Notes: a model not told the origin generated them from the letters alone. Numbered from the stretch's first letter, positions 26,741 to 36,136 are shown. The stretch: 64,000 nt of DNA from Paenibacillus apiarius (GCF_017052585.1 NZ_JAFFHZ010000001.1:2104501-2168500), one strand, 5' to 3'. Numbers and translations are program-made.

Positions 26741-26757
26741 AGAGTGAAGCAATGAGA
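26741..26757 (+). repeat. 17-bp repeat, partner of 24208-24224
   Basis: GGGAGAGTGAAGCAATG, exact inverted match to 24208-24224. It lies between the tandem repeats and the helicase terminator. Confidence 0.6.
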
Positions 26758-26863
26758 AAAATAGGCATGCTTTCTCACTGAAGGACAGCGTATCATCTTC
26801 AAGGCAATAAGAGCCCAACCAAGGTTGCAAAAAGTCTATCAACGCTTGAAAAACAATCAAAAA

Positions 26864-26892
26864 GCGCTTATGGCCGGATTAGCCATAAGCGC
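26864..26892 (-). terminator. Terminator of the DEAD-box helicase gene
   Basis: GCGCTTATGGC pairs with GCCATAAGCGC around a 7-base loop; on the minus strand it is followed by TTTTTGATTGTTTTT. It sits 14 bases beyond the helicase stop. Confidence 0.9.
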
Positions 26893-26905
26893 CTGATATT
26901 AGCGA

Positions 26906-28384
26906 CTAGCGTGTTCTCTTATTGTTCCTTCTGCCTGCACTTGCGGGCGCATTGCCCTTGCGATTCGGCGAGGAAGCGCGTGATGCGCCAGATGAGCGCG
27001 TTCTGGACGCCGGCTTGGAGCCCTGCCGCTCATTGCGGCGCTCTGGCCCTGCTTGTCCCGGCCGCGCCGGCCGCCCCTGCTTCCGCTTCTCGCCTCTAGC
27101 CTGCTCTCGCTTCGCTGAGCCCGGCTTGCTTCCTTCGGCTCGGGAACGCTCGCCACGGCGGCCGCGAGCGGCTTCATTGCTGCGGCGCTTAGCGGCCGTC
27201 CCCGCCCGTCTAGGGCCGCCAGTCCGCTCAGCCTCGCCAGCCGATTCAGTCGAACGAGCCGCACCGTCGGCTCCGCGCTTCTCCAGCTTCTGCCCGATGC
27301 CCCGCTCGATGAGCTCCAGATACACGCGATCCCGGGGAGCGGCGAAGGTAATCGCAAGCCCGTTGTTGCCGGCCCGGCCCGTCCGCCCGATACGGTGAAT
27401 GTAGCTTTCCGCATCATGGGGAATATCGTAGTTGAATACGTGTGTCACGCCTTCAACATCCAGCCCCCGCGCAGCCACGTCCGTCGCAACGAGCAGCTGC
27501 ATCTTCACATCGCGGAAACGCTGCATGACCTGCTCACGCTTCGCTTGAGACAAATCGCCATGCAGTTCGTCCGAATCGTATCCTTGCGCATGAAGCGCTT
27601 CGTTCAACGTGCTCGCTCTGCGCTTCGTCCGGCAGAAGATGATGGCTTGGTACGGGCGGTGCTCGTCAATGATCTGGCACAGCGCCGCCTGCTTCGCCCG
27701 GTCGCTCGTCTCGACGACAATCTGCTTAATTCCCGTCAAGGTGACGCGTTCGCTTCGGATCCGAATGTCGACCGGCTTGCGCATGAAGCGCTCTGCCAGC
27801 TGCCGAACCGCGCCCGGCATCGTAGCCGAGAACAACAGCGTTTGACGTCTTGCAGGCGTGTTGCGAATAACCTCCTCCACTTCGGCCAGAAAGCCCATAT
27901 GGAGCATTTGGTCAGCTTCATCAAGCACAAGTGTGTCCACATGCGACAATTGGATCGTGCCCCGGCGCAAATGATCGAGCAGCCTGCCCGGCGTAGCGAT
28001 GACGAGATGCCGCCCGCCCTGAAGCTTCTGCATTTGCCGCTCTACATCCTGTCCACCGTATACGGCCAACACTTTCACGCCGTTCTGCGAGTCGACGAGC
28101 TTGCGGACTTCTTTCGTAATCTGTAAAGCCAACTCTCGTGTCGGCGCCACAATAAGCCCTTGAACATAAGGCTTGCTCACATCGATGCGCTGCAGGATAG
28201 GAAGCAGAAACGCAAGCGTCTTCCCCGTCCCCGTCTGCGCCTGCGCCACGACGTCCTTGCCCGCCAGCACGACCGGAATCGTCTGTTGCTGAACTGGCGT
28301 CGGAACGGCAATGCCGTTCTTTTTCAAAGTGAGATTAAGTTCCTGTTGAATCCCTAGTTGTATAAAGCCTGACAGACAGGCCAC
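26906..28384 (-). CDS. DEAD-box ATP-dependent RNA helicase
   Basis: About 490 residues. Core motifs are all present: Q motif TPVQQQTIPVVL, AQTGTGKT (I), PTRELALQ (Ia), TPGRLLDHL (Ib), DEADQM (II), SATMP (III), RGLDVEGVTHVFNYDIPHD (V) and YIHRIGRTGRAG (VI). The C-terminal 120 residues are a low-complexity Arg/Gly/Ala/Ser tail typical of RNA-binding extensions, with many GRR and RGER runs. It should unwind RNA in ribosome assembly or mRNA turnover. The start is uncertain: the GTG at 28384 is immediately beside AAAAGGGG, and a CTG at 28375 has better spacing. Followed by a strong terminator. Confidence 0.93.
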   Translation of the reverse strand: MACLSGFIQLGIQQELNLTLKKNGIAVPTPVQQQTIPVVLAGKDVVAQAQTGTGKTLAFLLPILQRIDVSKPYVQGLIVAPTRELALQITKEVRKLVDSQNGVKVLAVYGGQDVERQMQKLQGGRHLVIATPGRLLDHLRRGTIQLSHVDTLVLDEADQMLHMGFLAEVEEVIRNTPARRQTLLFSATMPGAVRQLAERFMRKPVDIRIRSERVTLTGIKQIVVETSDRAKQAALCQIIDEHRPYQAIIFCRTKRRASTLNEALHAQGYDSDELHGDLSQAKREQVMQRFRDVKMQLLVATDVAARGLDVEGVTHVFNYDIPHDAESYIHRIGRTGRAGNNGLAITFAAPRDRVYLELIERGIGQKLEKRGADGAARSTESAGEAERTGGPRRAGTAAKRRSNEAARGRRGERSRAEGSKPGSAKREQARGEKRKQGRPARPGQAGPERRNERQGSKPASRTRSSGASRASSPNRKGNAPASAGRRNNKRTR

Positions 28385-28393
28385 CCCTTTTCT

Positions 28394-28633
28394 TTAACTT
28401 TCGGACGAATTGCCGCCCGATTGCGTGGTGTGAATAATGGTCTTGACCCTGCCGACTTGCCCGTCCTGCAGGCGCACCTTGATTCCGTGCGGATGGTACG
28501 GCGAATTCGTTAATATATCCTTCACCTTGCCGCGAGTCGTCTTCCCTGTTCGTTGATCTTGCTTTAACACAATGTCCACTTCCAGATCGGCATGAATATG
28601 TTGACGATGCTGTCCGTTATTTACCATACGCAA
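28394..28633 (-). CDS. ywbE: YwbE family protein
   Basis: 79 residues, with the diagnostic YwbE/DUF2196 sequence IHADLEVDIVLKQDQRTGKTTRGKVKDILTN and SPYHPHGIKVRLQDGQVGRVK. A small basic protein of unknown biochemical function, widespread in Bacillota. It lies just upstream of the helicase gene in the same direction (9-base gap), so the two are probably cotranscribed. An internal ATG (MVNNGQ, 28627) is an equally possible start. Confidence 0.9.
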   Translation of the reverse strand: MRMVNNGQHRQHIHADLEVDIVLKQDQRTGKTTRGKVKDILTNSPYHPHGIKVRLQDGQVGRVKTIIHTTQSGGNSSES

Positions 28634-28779
28634 CCTAAAGCTCCTGTCCAGCGAAAAACCGCAGTTTAATGTCGATGTTAGCCGCCGTTTCCAGCGGTAT
28701 CCTCCATATTATACACGTTATTGTGCATATGGTATAATGAACAGGCAAAATGGATTCCGATCCATATTCAGGAGGAAAC

Positions 28780-29253
28780 ATGCTGACGTTTGAACAAAAA
28801 TTAGCGGTAATTGAATCCTTTTCCGAGCTGCAGCGCAAGGACGTCTCGCTTGGACGAGTGAACTTCCATTACGCCGAGAGTGTATTGGATAAGAAAACCG
28901 TCGTCTATCACCTGCATCCGAACGGCAATGGCTACGTATACGCCGGGAATCTGGCTGGATACGCGGCAGATCCGAAGGGCATGGTCAATATTCGCGACTA
29001 TACGGAGGAAGAGCTGCGCGCTATAATTCGGGCATCTATCGATTCGCTTGCGCCCGGAACGCATGCCGGCGGAGCCGCCTCGAAGGGCACCGGCGACGAG
29101 ATTTGGAGCAATCGGGACAAAGAGAAATTGGTGCTCGTTCATGAGCATGATTTGTGGAACGTCTATGCCGGGTCCAATCTGGAGATGGCTTTTGAAACTC
29201 GCGAAGAAGCAGTGGAATATTTGCATGAAGAAGGGTTCATTCCATCCAAATAA
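28780..29253 (+). CDS. Small conserved protein of unknown function
   Basis: 157 residues from ATG 28780 (MLTFEQKLAVIES), 4 bases after AGGAGG; a longer reading from 28750 lacks a ribosome site. The protein is soluble, with FHYAESVLDKKTVVYHLHPNGNGYVYAGNL in the middle and a C-terminus WNVYAGSNLEMAFETREEAVEYLHEEGF. No catalytic motif recognised. It reads divergently from ywbE and ends in its own terminator (29265-29293). Confidence 0.8.
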   Translation: MLTFEQKLAVIESFSELQRKDVSLGRVNFHYAESVLDKKTVVYHLHPNGNGYVYAGNLAGYAADPKGMVNIRDYTEEELRAIIRASIDSLAPGTHAGGAASKGTGDEIWSNRDKEKLVLVHEHDLWNVYAGSNLEMAFETREEAVEYLHEEGFIPSK

Positions 29254-29264
29254 TTATTGTGCAC

Positions 29265-29293
29265 GCTCTTTCCATCGGGGAGAGCGTTTTTTA
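29265..29293 (+). terminator. Terminator after the small unknown gene
   Basis: CGCTCTTTCC, loop, GGGAGAGCG, then TTTTTTATT on the plus strand, just before the biosynthetic operon. Confidence 0.85.
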
Positions 29294-29467
29294 TTGAATC
29301 AGGCATCCGGCAATGATGCACCGTTTTCCCCATATATAAAGAAGGGCCAACCGTATGCGTGAAAATGATGGAGTTTCCAAGTCAGTGCGCGTTACAATAG
29401 AGGAAGCTTTTGGGTAATGAGTATAAGCTTCACGTCATGATAGATAATCAACAAGAGGAACGAGGCC

Positions 29468-30469
29468 ATGGGTATGGAGAGAAAAGTGAAAATAATCGGC
29501 ACGGGGTCATATTTGCCGAAGCAGCGCATTACCGCGGAAGAGATGGATCGGAGGCTCGGCGTTCCCGCCGGTTGGTCCTTGAAAAAGTCGGATGTTCGCG
29601 TGCGATATTTTGTTGAAGACGAAACGGCTGCCGAGATGGGGGCGTTCGCTGCGCAAGCCGCGCTGCAGGACGCGGGGCTTACATTCGCTGACATCGACTG
29701 CATCGTATGCGCGAGCGGAACGATGCAGCAGCCGATTCCATGCACAGCCGCATTGATACAACAAGCAATGGGGCAAGGACAGTCCGGGGTACCGTCCTTT
29801 GACATCAATTCGACCTGCCTCAGCTTCATGGCGGCGCTCGACGTCATGTCGTACCTGATTGCCGCGGGACGCTATCGGCGTATCCTCATCGTCTCGACAG
29901 AGATTGCCTCGGTCGGCCTGAACTGGGAGCATAAAGAAAGCGCGGTTCTATTCGGCGACGGCGCCGCTGCCGTCATTGCAGGCCAATCGGCAACGCACGA
30001 GCAATCCCGAATCGCAGCCTCTCTAATGGAAACCTATAGCACCGGAGCCTCATACTCCGAGATACGCGGCGGAGGAACGGGACTGCATGCCAAGCTCTAC
30101 GATGATACTCGGATGAGCGACTATATGTTCCATATGGACGGTCATGCGATCTATAAAATGGCGTCCAGGCTGTTGCCTGAATTCCTCGAACGGCTGCTCG
30201 GACCGGGGAATACGGCAATGTCGCAATTCCCGCTCATCATCCCGCACCAAGGCAGCGCCATGGCGATGCGCGTGATTAGCCGCAAGCTGGGCATTGCGCC
30301 GGAACAGCTCATGAACATTACGGCGGATCACGGCAATACGATCGCGGCCTCCATTCCGATGGGATTGCATGAGGCGATTCGACAAGGGCGGATGCAGCGC
30401 GGTGACCGCATTCTGCTGCTTGGGACCTCTGCCGGACTGTCGCTGGGAGGCCTGGTGCTTGACTACTAG
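29468..30469 (+). CDS. 3-oxoacyl-ACP synthase III (FabH/KAS III) family enzyme
   Basis: 333 residues. Cys-His-Asn triad visible: Cys117 in NSTCLSF, His260 in IIPHQGSAM and Asn290 in DHGNTIAASIP. The glycine loop GDGAAAVIAG is at 163-172. The family condenses an acyl-CoA starter with malonyl-ACP or, in OleA-type members, two acyl-CoAs. It is first in a seven-gene operon with adenylating, reducing and acyltransfer enzymes and is not next to fab genes, so a secondary pathway is more likely than housekeeping fatty acid synthesis. The alternative start ATG 29474 (MERKVK) has better spacing from GAGG. Confidence 0.88.
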   Translation: MGMERKVKIIGTGSYLPKQRITAEEMDRRLGVPAGWSLKKSDVRVRYFVEDETAAEMGAFAAQAALQDAGLTFADIDCIVCASGTMQQPIPCTAALIQQAMGQGQSGVPSFDINSTCLSFMAALDVMSYLIAAGRYRRILIVSTEIASVGLNWEHKESAVLFGDGAAAVIAGQSATHEQSRIAASLMETYSTGASYSEIRGGGTGLHAKLYDDTRMSDYMFHMDGHAIYKMASRLLPEFLERLLGPGNTAMSQFPLIIPHQGSAMAMRVISRKLGIAPEQLMNITADHGNTIAASIPMGLHEAIRQGRMQRGDRILLLGTSAGLSLGGLVLDY

Positions 30470-31751
30470 CAGCGCGTCCAATAATATTCCGCGGGGCAGG
30501 GGACGAACCGTCCTGATTACCGGGAGCCGCGCCCCCGTCTCCTTGGAGCTGGCGCGCCTATTGGGCGATGCCGGGCACCGCATCGTCATGGCGGACAGCT
30601 TGCGCGTGACGCTAGGCTCGGTCTCCCGCTTTGCCTCCCGCCATTACCGTTATCCGCCGCCCCGCCACGAACCAGAGCGGTTCCTTGCCGCAGTAGAGCG
30701 CATCGTGATAGACGAGCAGGTGGATTGCATTATTCCGACCTGCGAGGAAGTGTTCTATCTGGCGCAGAGGGAACAGGCATGGCCCAATGGATGCGAGCTA
30801 TTCGCGTCGCCGCGGGAGATGCTCAAGCAGCTGCATCATAAGGGGCAGTTCATCGAAATGGTCCGGCAAGCTGGCTTAAGTGCGCCGGCGACACGGCTGC
30901 TGACATCGCAAGCGGAAGCAAGCGGCTACGTGCGGGCGCTTGGGGCGGATGCTGCCGTGCTCAAGCCGGCTTACTCGCGCTTCGCGAGCCGTGTTTTATT
31001 CGTCCGGGCCGGCTACGCCCTGCCGGACGGCATTCAAATATCCCCGGCCCGCCCTTGGGTCGGGCAGCAATATATTCGCGGCGCGCTGTACTGCACGTAC
31101 AGCATCGTCCGGGAAGGCGCTGTGCGGGCGCATGCTTGCTACCCCTCCGAATTCACGGCGGGCGCAGGGGCAAGCATCGCCTTCAAGCATGAGCCGCGGG
31201 CCGATCTGCTGGCATGGGTGCGCCAATTTGTCGCCCCGCTTCGTTATACGGGACAGATTGCGTTTGACTTTATCGTCACGCCGGAACGGGACATTTACCC
31301 AATCGAGTGCAATCCCCGCGCAACAAGCGGCGTCCATTGCTTTACGGCCTCCGATCGGCTGGACAAGGCATTCTTCGGGATGAACGGCGGCACCGAACGC
31401 GGTCCGGATGGCGGAACGGGCGGCTGGGCAGATAACAGTGCCGATAACGATGAATATCTTGATGCACATCTTGGCGCGCATCACGCTGAATCCTGCCCCA
31501 TCGAGCCAACGTCCGCCCGCGCCGCCATGTTGACGCCCGCCATGCTGGCATACGGCTGGAGAAGTCCGCGGCGCGCCTATTGGTTAACGCAGCTATGGAA
31601 GGGACGAGACGTCATCTTCCGCTGGCAGGATCCGAAGCCGTTTGTCGCGCAAGCCATTATGCTGCACAGCTTCTGGCGGGAGAGCCGCAAACGCTCCATC
31701 TCGCTGATGGAGGCCACTACATCAGATATAGAATGGAATGGTGAAGCATGA
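30459..31751 (+). CDS. ATP-grasp family ligase
   Basis: 430 residues from TTG 30459, 8 bases after GGGAGG and overlapping the end of the ketosynthase gene; the in-frame ATG at 30369 lies deep inside that gene and is not used. The N-terminus is a Rossmann-like pre-ATP-grasp domain (RTVLITGSRAPVSLELARLLGDAGHRIVMAD). The ATP-grasp region spans QLHHKGQFIEMVRQAGLSAPAT through AVLKPAYSRFASRV, VGQQYIRGALYCTYSIV and GQIAFDFIVTPERDIYPIECNPRATSGVHCF, the last with the metal-binding E.N pattern. Such enzymes join a carboxylate to an amine, thiol or hydroxyl using ATP. Substrate unknown. Confidence 0.85.
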   Translation: MTTSSASNNIPRGRGRTVLITGSRAPVSLELARLLGDAGHRIVMADSLRVTLGSVSRFASRHYRYPPPRHEPERFLAAVERIVIDEQVDCIIPTCEEVFYLAQREQAWPNGCELFASPREMLKQLHHKGQFIEMVRQAGLSAPATRLLTSQAEASGYVRALGADAAVLKPAYSRFASRVLFVRAGYALPDGIQISPARPWVGQQYIRGALYCTYSIVREGAVRAHACYPSEFTAGAGASIAFKHEPRADLLAWVRQFVAPLRYTGQIAFDFIVTPERDIYPIECNPRATSGVHCFTASDRLDKAFFGMNGGTERGPDGGTGGWADNSADNDEYLDAHLGAHHAESCPIEPTSARAAMLTPAMLAYGWRSPRRAYWLTQLWKGRDVIFRWQDPKPFVAQAIMLHSFWRESRKRSISLMEATTSDIEWNGEA

Positions 31752-32764
31752 GCCGACGAGCATTAGTGACGGGAGGAACCGGATTTCTCGGACAGCGCTT
31801 GGCCTTAAAGTTGGTTGAAGAGGGCTATACAGTTAGCGTCATTGGCCGCAATACGCATGTAGGCCATGAACTGGAACGGACGGGGATCCGGTTCATTCCG
31901 CTCGACTTAGGCGATGCCGATCGGGTCAAGGAGACATGCCGCAGTCACGATGCCGTATTCCACTGCGCGGCGCTGTCTGCTCCATGGGGCGCATACGCTG
32001 ACTTCTACGCCAGCAACGTCATCGGCACGCGCCATGTCGTGCAAGGGTGCTTAAGCGGAGGAGCCCGGCTCGTGCATGTGTCAACGCCGAGTATTTACTG
32101 GAATTGGCAAGACCGGCTGAATATTAAGGAGGCGGATCCGCTGCCTCCTAAGCAGGCGACTGCCTACGCCGCCACGAAGCTGCTCGCCGAGCGGGAAGTG
32201 GATCGGGCCGTGGAAGAGGCCGGACTGCACGCCATTACGCTGCGGCCGCGCGCGATCTACGGGCCGGGCGACCGCGCCATCCTCCCGCGTCTGATAGAGG
32301 CGAACCGGGGCGGCTATATGCCGCTCATTCGCGGCGGCCGGTCGCTGCTCGACGTGACATACGTCGACAACGTGGTCGACGCGCTGCTGCTCGCCGCCAC
32401 AGCCTCCCCTGCCGCGCTCGGCGGAAAGTACAATATTACGAACGGCGAACCGATGCTGCTGAGCGATATGCTGGCGAAGCTGTTCGCCCTGCTCGACACG
32501 CCGTTCCGCCCCATCCCGCTCGCCTACCCGATTGCTTCGGCGGCGGCCGGACTGCTGGAGCTTCGCGCCCGGTGGCTTGCCGGAGGCAAGGAGCCGAAGC
32601 TGACCCGCTATGCGGTTGGGCTTATCGGACGGAGCCAGACGCTCGACATTACGGCTGCCCGCGAGAGGCTGGGTTATAAGCCTAGGATCGGCACCGAGGA
32701 AGGCATGAAGCGATTTGCTGAAGCACGAATGCAGGAAGGAGACGCATCGGCAGCATGGAAGTGA
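31748..32764 (+). CDS. NAD(P)-dependent reductase/epimerase, 3-beta-HSD (OleD-like) family
   Basis: 338 residues; ATGA overlap with the ATP-grasp stop. Rossmann motif TGGTGFLGQRLA (8-19). Catalytic Ser/Thr around VSTPSIYWN, and YxxxK as YAATK (about 141-145). RPRAIYGPGDRAILPRL and DVTYVDNVVDALLLA are typical of 3-beta-hydroxysteroid dehydrogenase-like extended SDRs. The closest functional idea is OleD, which reduces a 2-acyl-3-keto acid made by an OleA ketosynthase. With a KAS III-type gene in the operon, reduction of its beta-keto product is a reasonable inference. Confidence 0.85.
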   Translation: MSRRALVTGGTGFLGQRLALKLVEEGYTVSVIGRNTHVGHELERTGIRFIPLDLGDADRVKETCRSHDAVFHCAALSAPWGAYADFYASNVIGTRHVVQGCLSGGARLVHVSTPSIYWNWQDRLNIKEADPLPPKQATAYAATKLLAEREVDRAVEEAGLHAITLRPRAIYGPGDRAILPRLIEANRGGYMPLIRGGRSLLDVTYVDNVVDALLLAATASPAALGGKYNITNGEPMLLSDMLAKLFALLDTPFRPIPLAYPIASAAAGLLELRARWLAGGKEPKLTRYAVGLIGRSQTLDITAARERLGYKPRIGTEEGMKRFAEARMQEGDASAAWK

Positions 32765-33645
32765 ACAAGGAAGCTAGGACAGAAGTTAAATTGAACTTGA
32801 TGACCGCAGGTTACTGCACACACCGGGAATGGCTCACGATTCAAGGCGGAAGCCGCGCTTCCGTGCGCTTTCCGGCCATGTTCGCCTATATCGAGCATCC
32901 CCGGCTCGGGCCCGTCCTGTTCGACACCGGCTATTCCGCGCGCTTCTTTGAGGCGACATCAGCCTTTCCCGCGAGGCTGTACCGGTGGACGACGCCGGTC
33001 TATATCGGCAAGGAAGAGAGTGCAGCCAATCAGCTGCGCGATCTTGGCGTGCCGCCAGAGCGCGTGCGTACGATTATATTGTCGCACTTTCACGCGGATC
33101 ATATCGGCGGTGTGCGCGACTTCGCGAATGCCGAGTTTTATTATTTGCGCGAAGCCTATCGTCCCCTGCAGGACATGTCCCCTTTCAGGGCTACGCAAGC
33201 CGGCTTTCTGCCCGGGCTATTGCCGGACCGGTTCGGAGAACGGTCCCGCCTTATCGAAGAGACATGCAGGAAAATAAACTTAGACGAGGGATATGCGCCC
33301 TTCACGGAGGGATATGATTTGTTCGGGGACGGCAGCATCATCGGCATCGACGTATCGGGACATGCGCTTGGTCAGCTCGGCCTGCTTCTGCGCGCCGCAG
33401 GGCACGAGTACTTCCTCTGCGCCGACGCTGCTTGGTCAACGGCGGCCTTTGCATCGCACCGGCTCCCGAAGCCCGTCGTCAAGTGGATAAAAACGGATTG
33501 GCGGCAATATAAAGACAACCTTTACCGTCTGCACATCCTGCACCGTCAACGGCCGGATCTGCGCATCATCCCGACGCACTGCCGGGAGGCCGAACAGAGA
33601 TACGTAACAAGCCCTAAGGTTAAGGGAGGTGCTCGGCGTGAATAA
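32755..33645 (+). CDS. Metallo-beta-lactamase-fold hydrolase
   Basis: 296 residues; overlaps the preceding gene by 10 bases. Zinc motif SHFHADHIGG (HxHxDH), further ligands in SGHALGQLG, CADAAW and PTHC. The layout resembles lactonases of the AHL-lactonase (AiiA) group: FDTGYS near the N-terminus, then the HxHxDH. It may hydrolyse a thioester or lactone intermediate of the pathway, act as an offloading thioesterase, or detoxify a product. The substrate cannot be read from the sequence. Confidence 0.85.
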   Translation: MEVNKEARTEVKLNLMTAGYCTHREWLTIQGGSRASVRFPAMFAYIEHPRLGPVLFDTGYSARFFEATSAFPARLYRWTTPVYIGKEESAANQLRDLGVPPERVRTIILSHFHADHIGGVRDFANAEFYYLREAYRPLQDMSPFRATQAGFLPGLLPDRFGERSRLIEETCRKINLDEGYAPFTEGYDLFGDGSIIGIDVSGHALGQLGLLLRAAGHEYFLCADAAWSTAAFASHRLPKPVVKWIKTDWRQYKDNLYRLHILHRQRPDLRIIPTHCREAEQRYVTSPKVKGGARRE

Positions 33646-34957
33646 AGGAACGATGATCGCCGCCTGGGAATATATCCACACGAAGTACGGGCGGGGCTGG
33701 AGCAGCCGGGAAGCCCTGGAGCAGTGGCAGCATCGTCAAGTGGTAAAGCAGCTGTGGCGAATCGGGAAGCGCTCCTCCTTCTTCCGCGAACGCATGGGCG
33801 GACGGCCCTTCGAGCAATGGCGCAACATGCCAGTGATGGACAAGGCGATGATGATGGAGCATTTCGACGCCCTCAATACCGCCGGCATTCGGAAGGAGGA
33901 AGCGTTCGCCGTGGCGCTGGCCGCCGAGGAGAGCCGCGATTTCACGCCCGAATGGAACGGTATTACCGTGGGCATGTCCTCGGGGACATCAGGCAATCGC
34001 GGCCTCTTCCTCGTCAGCGTACAGGAGCGCATGGCATGGGCCGGAGCGATGCTCGCGAAGGCCTTGCCTGGATCCGTGCTGGCACGGGAGCGCATTGCGC
34101 TCTTTCTGCGCGCCAACAGCAACTTATACGGCAGCGTGAGCAAGCGGCGGCTGCAGTTCGCCTACTTCGACCTGCTCGACCCGTTGGGGGAACAGGTCAA
34201 GCGGCTGAACGCATACGCCCCTACCCTGCTCGTCGCGCCGCCGTCCATGCTCCGCATGCTTGCGGACAAGCTGGCGCAGGGCATGCTGGCGATACATCCG
34301 CGCAAGATCCTTGCCGTGGCGGAAGTGCTGGATCCGCTCGACGAAGCGATAATAAGCGCGGCCTTCCAGCAGCCCGTGCACCAAATCTATCAATGCACGG
34401 AAGGCTTCCTCGGCATCACGTGCGTACACGGGACGCTTCATTTGAATGAAGACCTCGTCTACATAGAGAAGGAGTGGCTAGACAAGCCGGCACGCAAGTT
34501 CACACCCATTATTACCGACTTCCGGCGTCTGACCCAGCCGATCATCCGCTATCGGCTGGACGATGTCTTGACGGAGCGAGACGAGCCTTGTCCGTGCGGA
34601 TCTCCCTTCACCGCGCTGGATCGCATCGAAGGGCGGCACGACGATATGTTCTATATGCCCTCCCTGAGTGACGGCACGCTCACGGCTGTCTTTCCCGACT
34701 TTATTCGCCGTGCGATTCTGTCCGCCTCATCCAAGATTGAACACTATGCGGCGGTGCAGCATGCGCCGCAACACATGACGGTGGCGCTGCAAGTGCCTGC
34801 GAAATACCGGGCGGCATGTGAACGGGACATTGCGCTAGAACTGCGCAAGCTGTCTGAAATCGTTCATTGCGCAGCGCCTGACATCATATTTACCGATTGG
34901 AAGCCGCAGCCTGCCGGGCATAAGCTGCGCCGGATCGAGAGGAAGTTTCCTTTATGA
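33638..34957 (+). CDS. F390-synthetase/PaaK-like adenylate-forming enzyme
   Basis: 439 residues from GTG 33638, 8 bases after GGGAGG; the GTG at 33629 falls inside the ribosome site. Adenylation motif GMSSGTSGNRGLFLV (phosphate-binding loop), YQCTEGFLGITC and RYRLDDVL...CPCGSPFTALDRIEGRHDDMF, in the style of phenylacetate-CoA ligase and coenzyme F390 synthetase-related proteins. It should activate a carboxylate as acyl-AMP, with transfer to CoA or another nucleophile. The gene overlaps the hydrolase stop and its own TGA overlaps the next ATG. Confidence 0.85.
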   Translation: MNKGTMIAAWEYIHTKYGRGWSSREALEQWQHRQVVKQLWRIGKRSSFFRERMGGRPFEQWRNMPVMDKAMMMEHFDALNTAGIRKEEAFAVALAAEESRDFTPEWNGITVGMSSGTSGNRGLFLVSVQERMAWAGAMLAKALPGSVLARERIALFLRANSNLYGSVSKRRLQFAYFDLLDPLGEQVKRLNAYAPTLLVAPPSMLRMLADKLAQGMLAIHPRKILAVAEVLDPLDEAIISAAFQQPVHQIYQCTEGFLGITCVHGTLHLNEDLVYIEKEWLDKPARKFTPIITDFRRLTQPIIRYRLDDVLTERDEPCPCGSPFTALDRIEGRHDDMFYMPSLSDGTLTAVFPDFIRRAILSASSKIEHYAAVQHAPQHMTVALQVPAKYRAACERDIALELRKLSEIVHCAAPDIIFTDWKPQPAGHKLRRIERKFPL

Positions 34958-36111
34958 GCACCGTAGTACTATATGATGCGACTAATATCGACGGGATGCC
35001 TTGGCCGAACGATGAGGAGGGACAGGCGGCTAAGGCATGGATAGAGCCATGGATACGGCAAGGGCCAGAACGCTACGTGGACAATATTCAGACCCGCATG
35101 ATGGCGCTCGTCATCGACGGCCAATATGTGCTGCCGATTACCGTTAATGAGCAAGAGTACGACAACGCATACGTATGCTCTCCGTATACGCACTATGTCT
35201 CTTATGCGAAGCAAGAGCTCGGCATGCTGAAGCAGCCGCTGCTGGAACGGCCGCTTGCGTGGCTGCTAAGCGGAATCGGATATGGCATGAAGCTCGCCCG
35301 GTGCAATCGCGTCGTGAATGTGAACAATTGGCTGTTGTCCACCAACCTGTATCCTCGCATGACGCCAGAGCACGTATCAGCCATTATCGCCATGCTGCAA
35401 GCCAGGTTCCCGGATTACGCGATCGTGTTCCGTTCGTTAAATCGCCACTATTACCCGGAGCTGTGCCGCAGCTTGGAGGAGGCTGGGTGCGCGCTTGTGC
35501 CAAGCCGCCAGATCTACTGCTTGGATACCCGTGATTCCAGCACCCAGAATGCCAAGGCAAGGTGGTTAATCAAGCGCGATGAAGGACTGCTTGCGAAACA
35601 CGGATACGAGGCGGTTTCGCATAACGAGCTGGCGCCGGCTGATATTCCCCGCTTGGTTCAACTGTATAACTTGCTCTACATCGATAAATATTCGCCGTGC
35701 AACCCGCAGTTCAATGAGCGCTTCTTCGCACACGCATTGGCGGAGAAGACGCTGCGCTTCATCGCCCTGCGCACAGCGGGGGGCCGAATTGACGGCATCC
35801 TGGGTTACTTCTGCCGCGGCGGCATTCTGACGACGCCTATCTTCGGCTACGATACAGCCCTTCCGCTGGAAACCGGCCTCTACCGCATGCTGTCCGCCGT
35901 CCTGTTCCGCGAGGCGCAGCGGCTTGGCATGCAGTGGAACGAGAGCTCGGGGGCGGCGCAGTTCAAGCGCAACCGGGGGGCCGCCGGGCATTGGGAATAT
36001 TCCGCCGTCATGGACCGGCATCTGCCAGCATACCGCAGGAGCTGCTGGTCATTCATTTCCTTGGTCGCCAATCGAATCGGCGTTCCGCTGATGGAACGCC
36101 ACAAATTATGA
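34954..36111 (+). CDS. GNAT-like acyltransferase
   Basis: 385 residues; ATGA overlap with the ligase gene. The protein is soluble. The C-terminal half (RLVQLYNLLYIDKYSPCNPQFNERFFAHAL, LRFIALRTAGGRIDGILGYFCRGG, TGLYRMLSAVLFREAQRLGMQWNESSGAAQFKRNRGA) follows the acyl-CoA N-acyltransferase pattern seen in FemX- and lysine N-acyl-type GNAT proteins. It probably transfers the acyl group built by the upstream enzymes to an amine. The N-terminal half (YVLPITVNEQEYDNAYVCSPYTHYV) shows no known motif. Confidence 0.7.
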   Translation: MSTVVLYDATNIDGMPWPNDEEGQAAKAWIEPWIRQGPERYVDNIQTRMMALVIDGQYVLPITVNEQEYDNAYVCSPYTHYVSYAKQELGMLKQPLLERPLAWLLSGIGYGMKLARCNRVVNVNNWLLSTNLYPRMTPEHVSAIIAMLQARFPDYAIVFRSLNRHYYPELCRSLEEAGCALVPSRQIYCLDTRDSSTQNAKARWLIKRDEGLLAKHGYEAVSHNELAPADIPRLVQLYNLLYIDKYSPCNPQFNERFFAHALAEKTLRFIALRTAGGRIDGILGYFCRGGILTTPIFGYDTALPLETGLYRMLSAVLFREAQRLGMQWNESSGAAQFKRNRGAAGHWEYSAVMDRHLPAYRRSCWSFISLVANRIGVPLMERHKL

Positions 36112-36136
36112 GCATACAGACGCGGAAGGAGGCATC

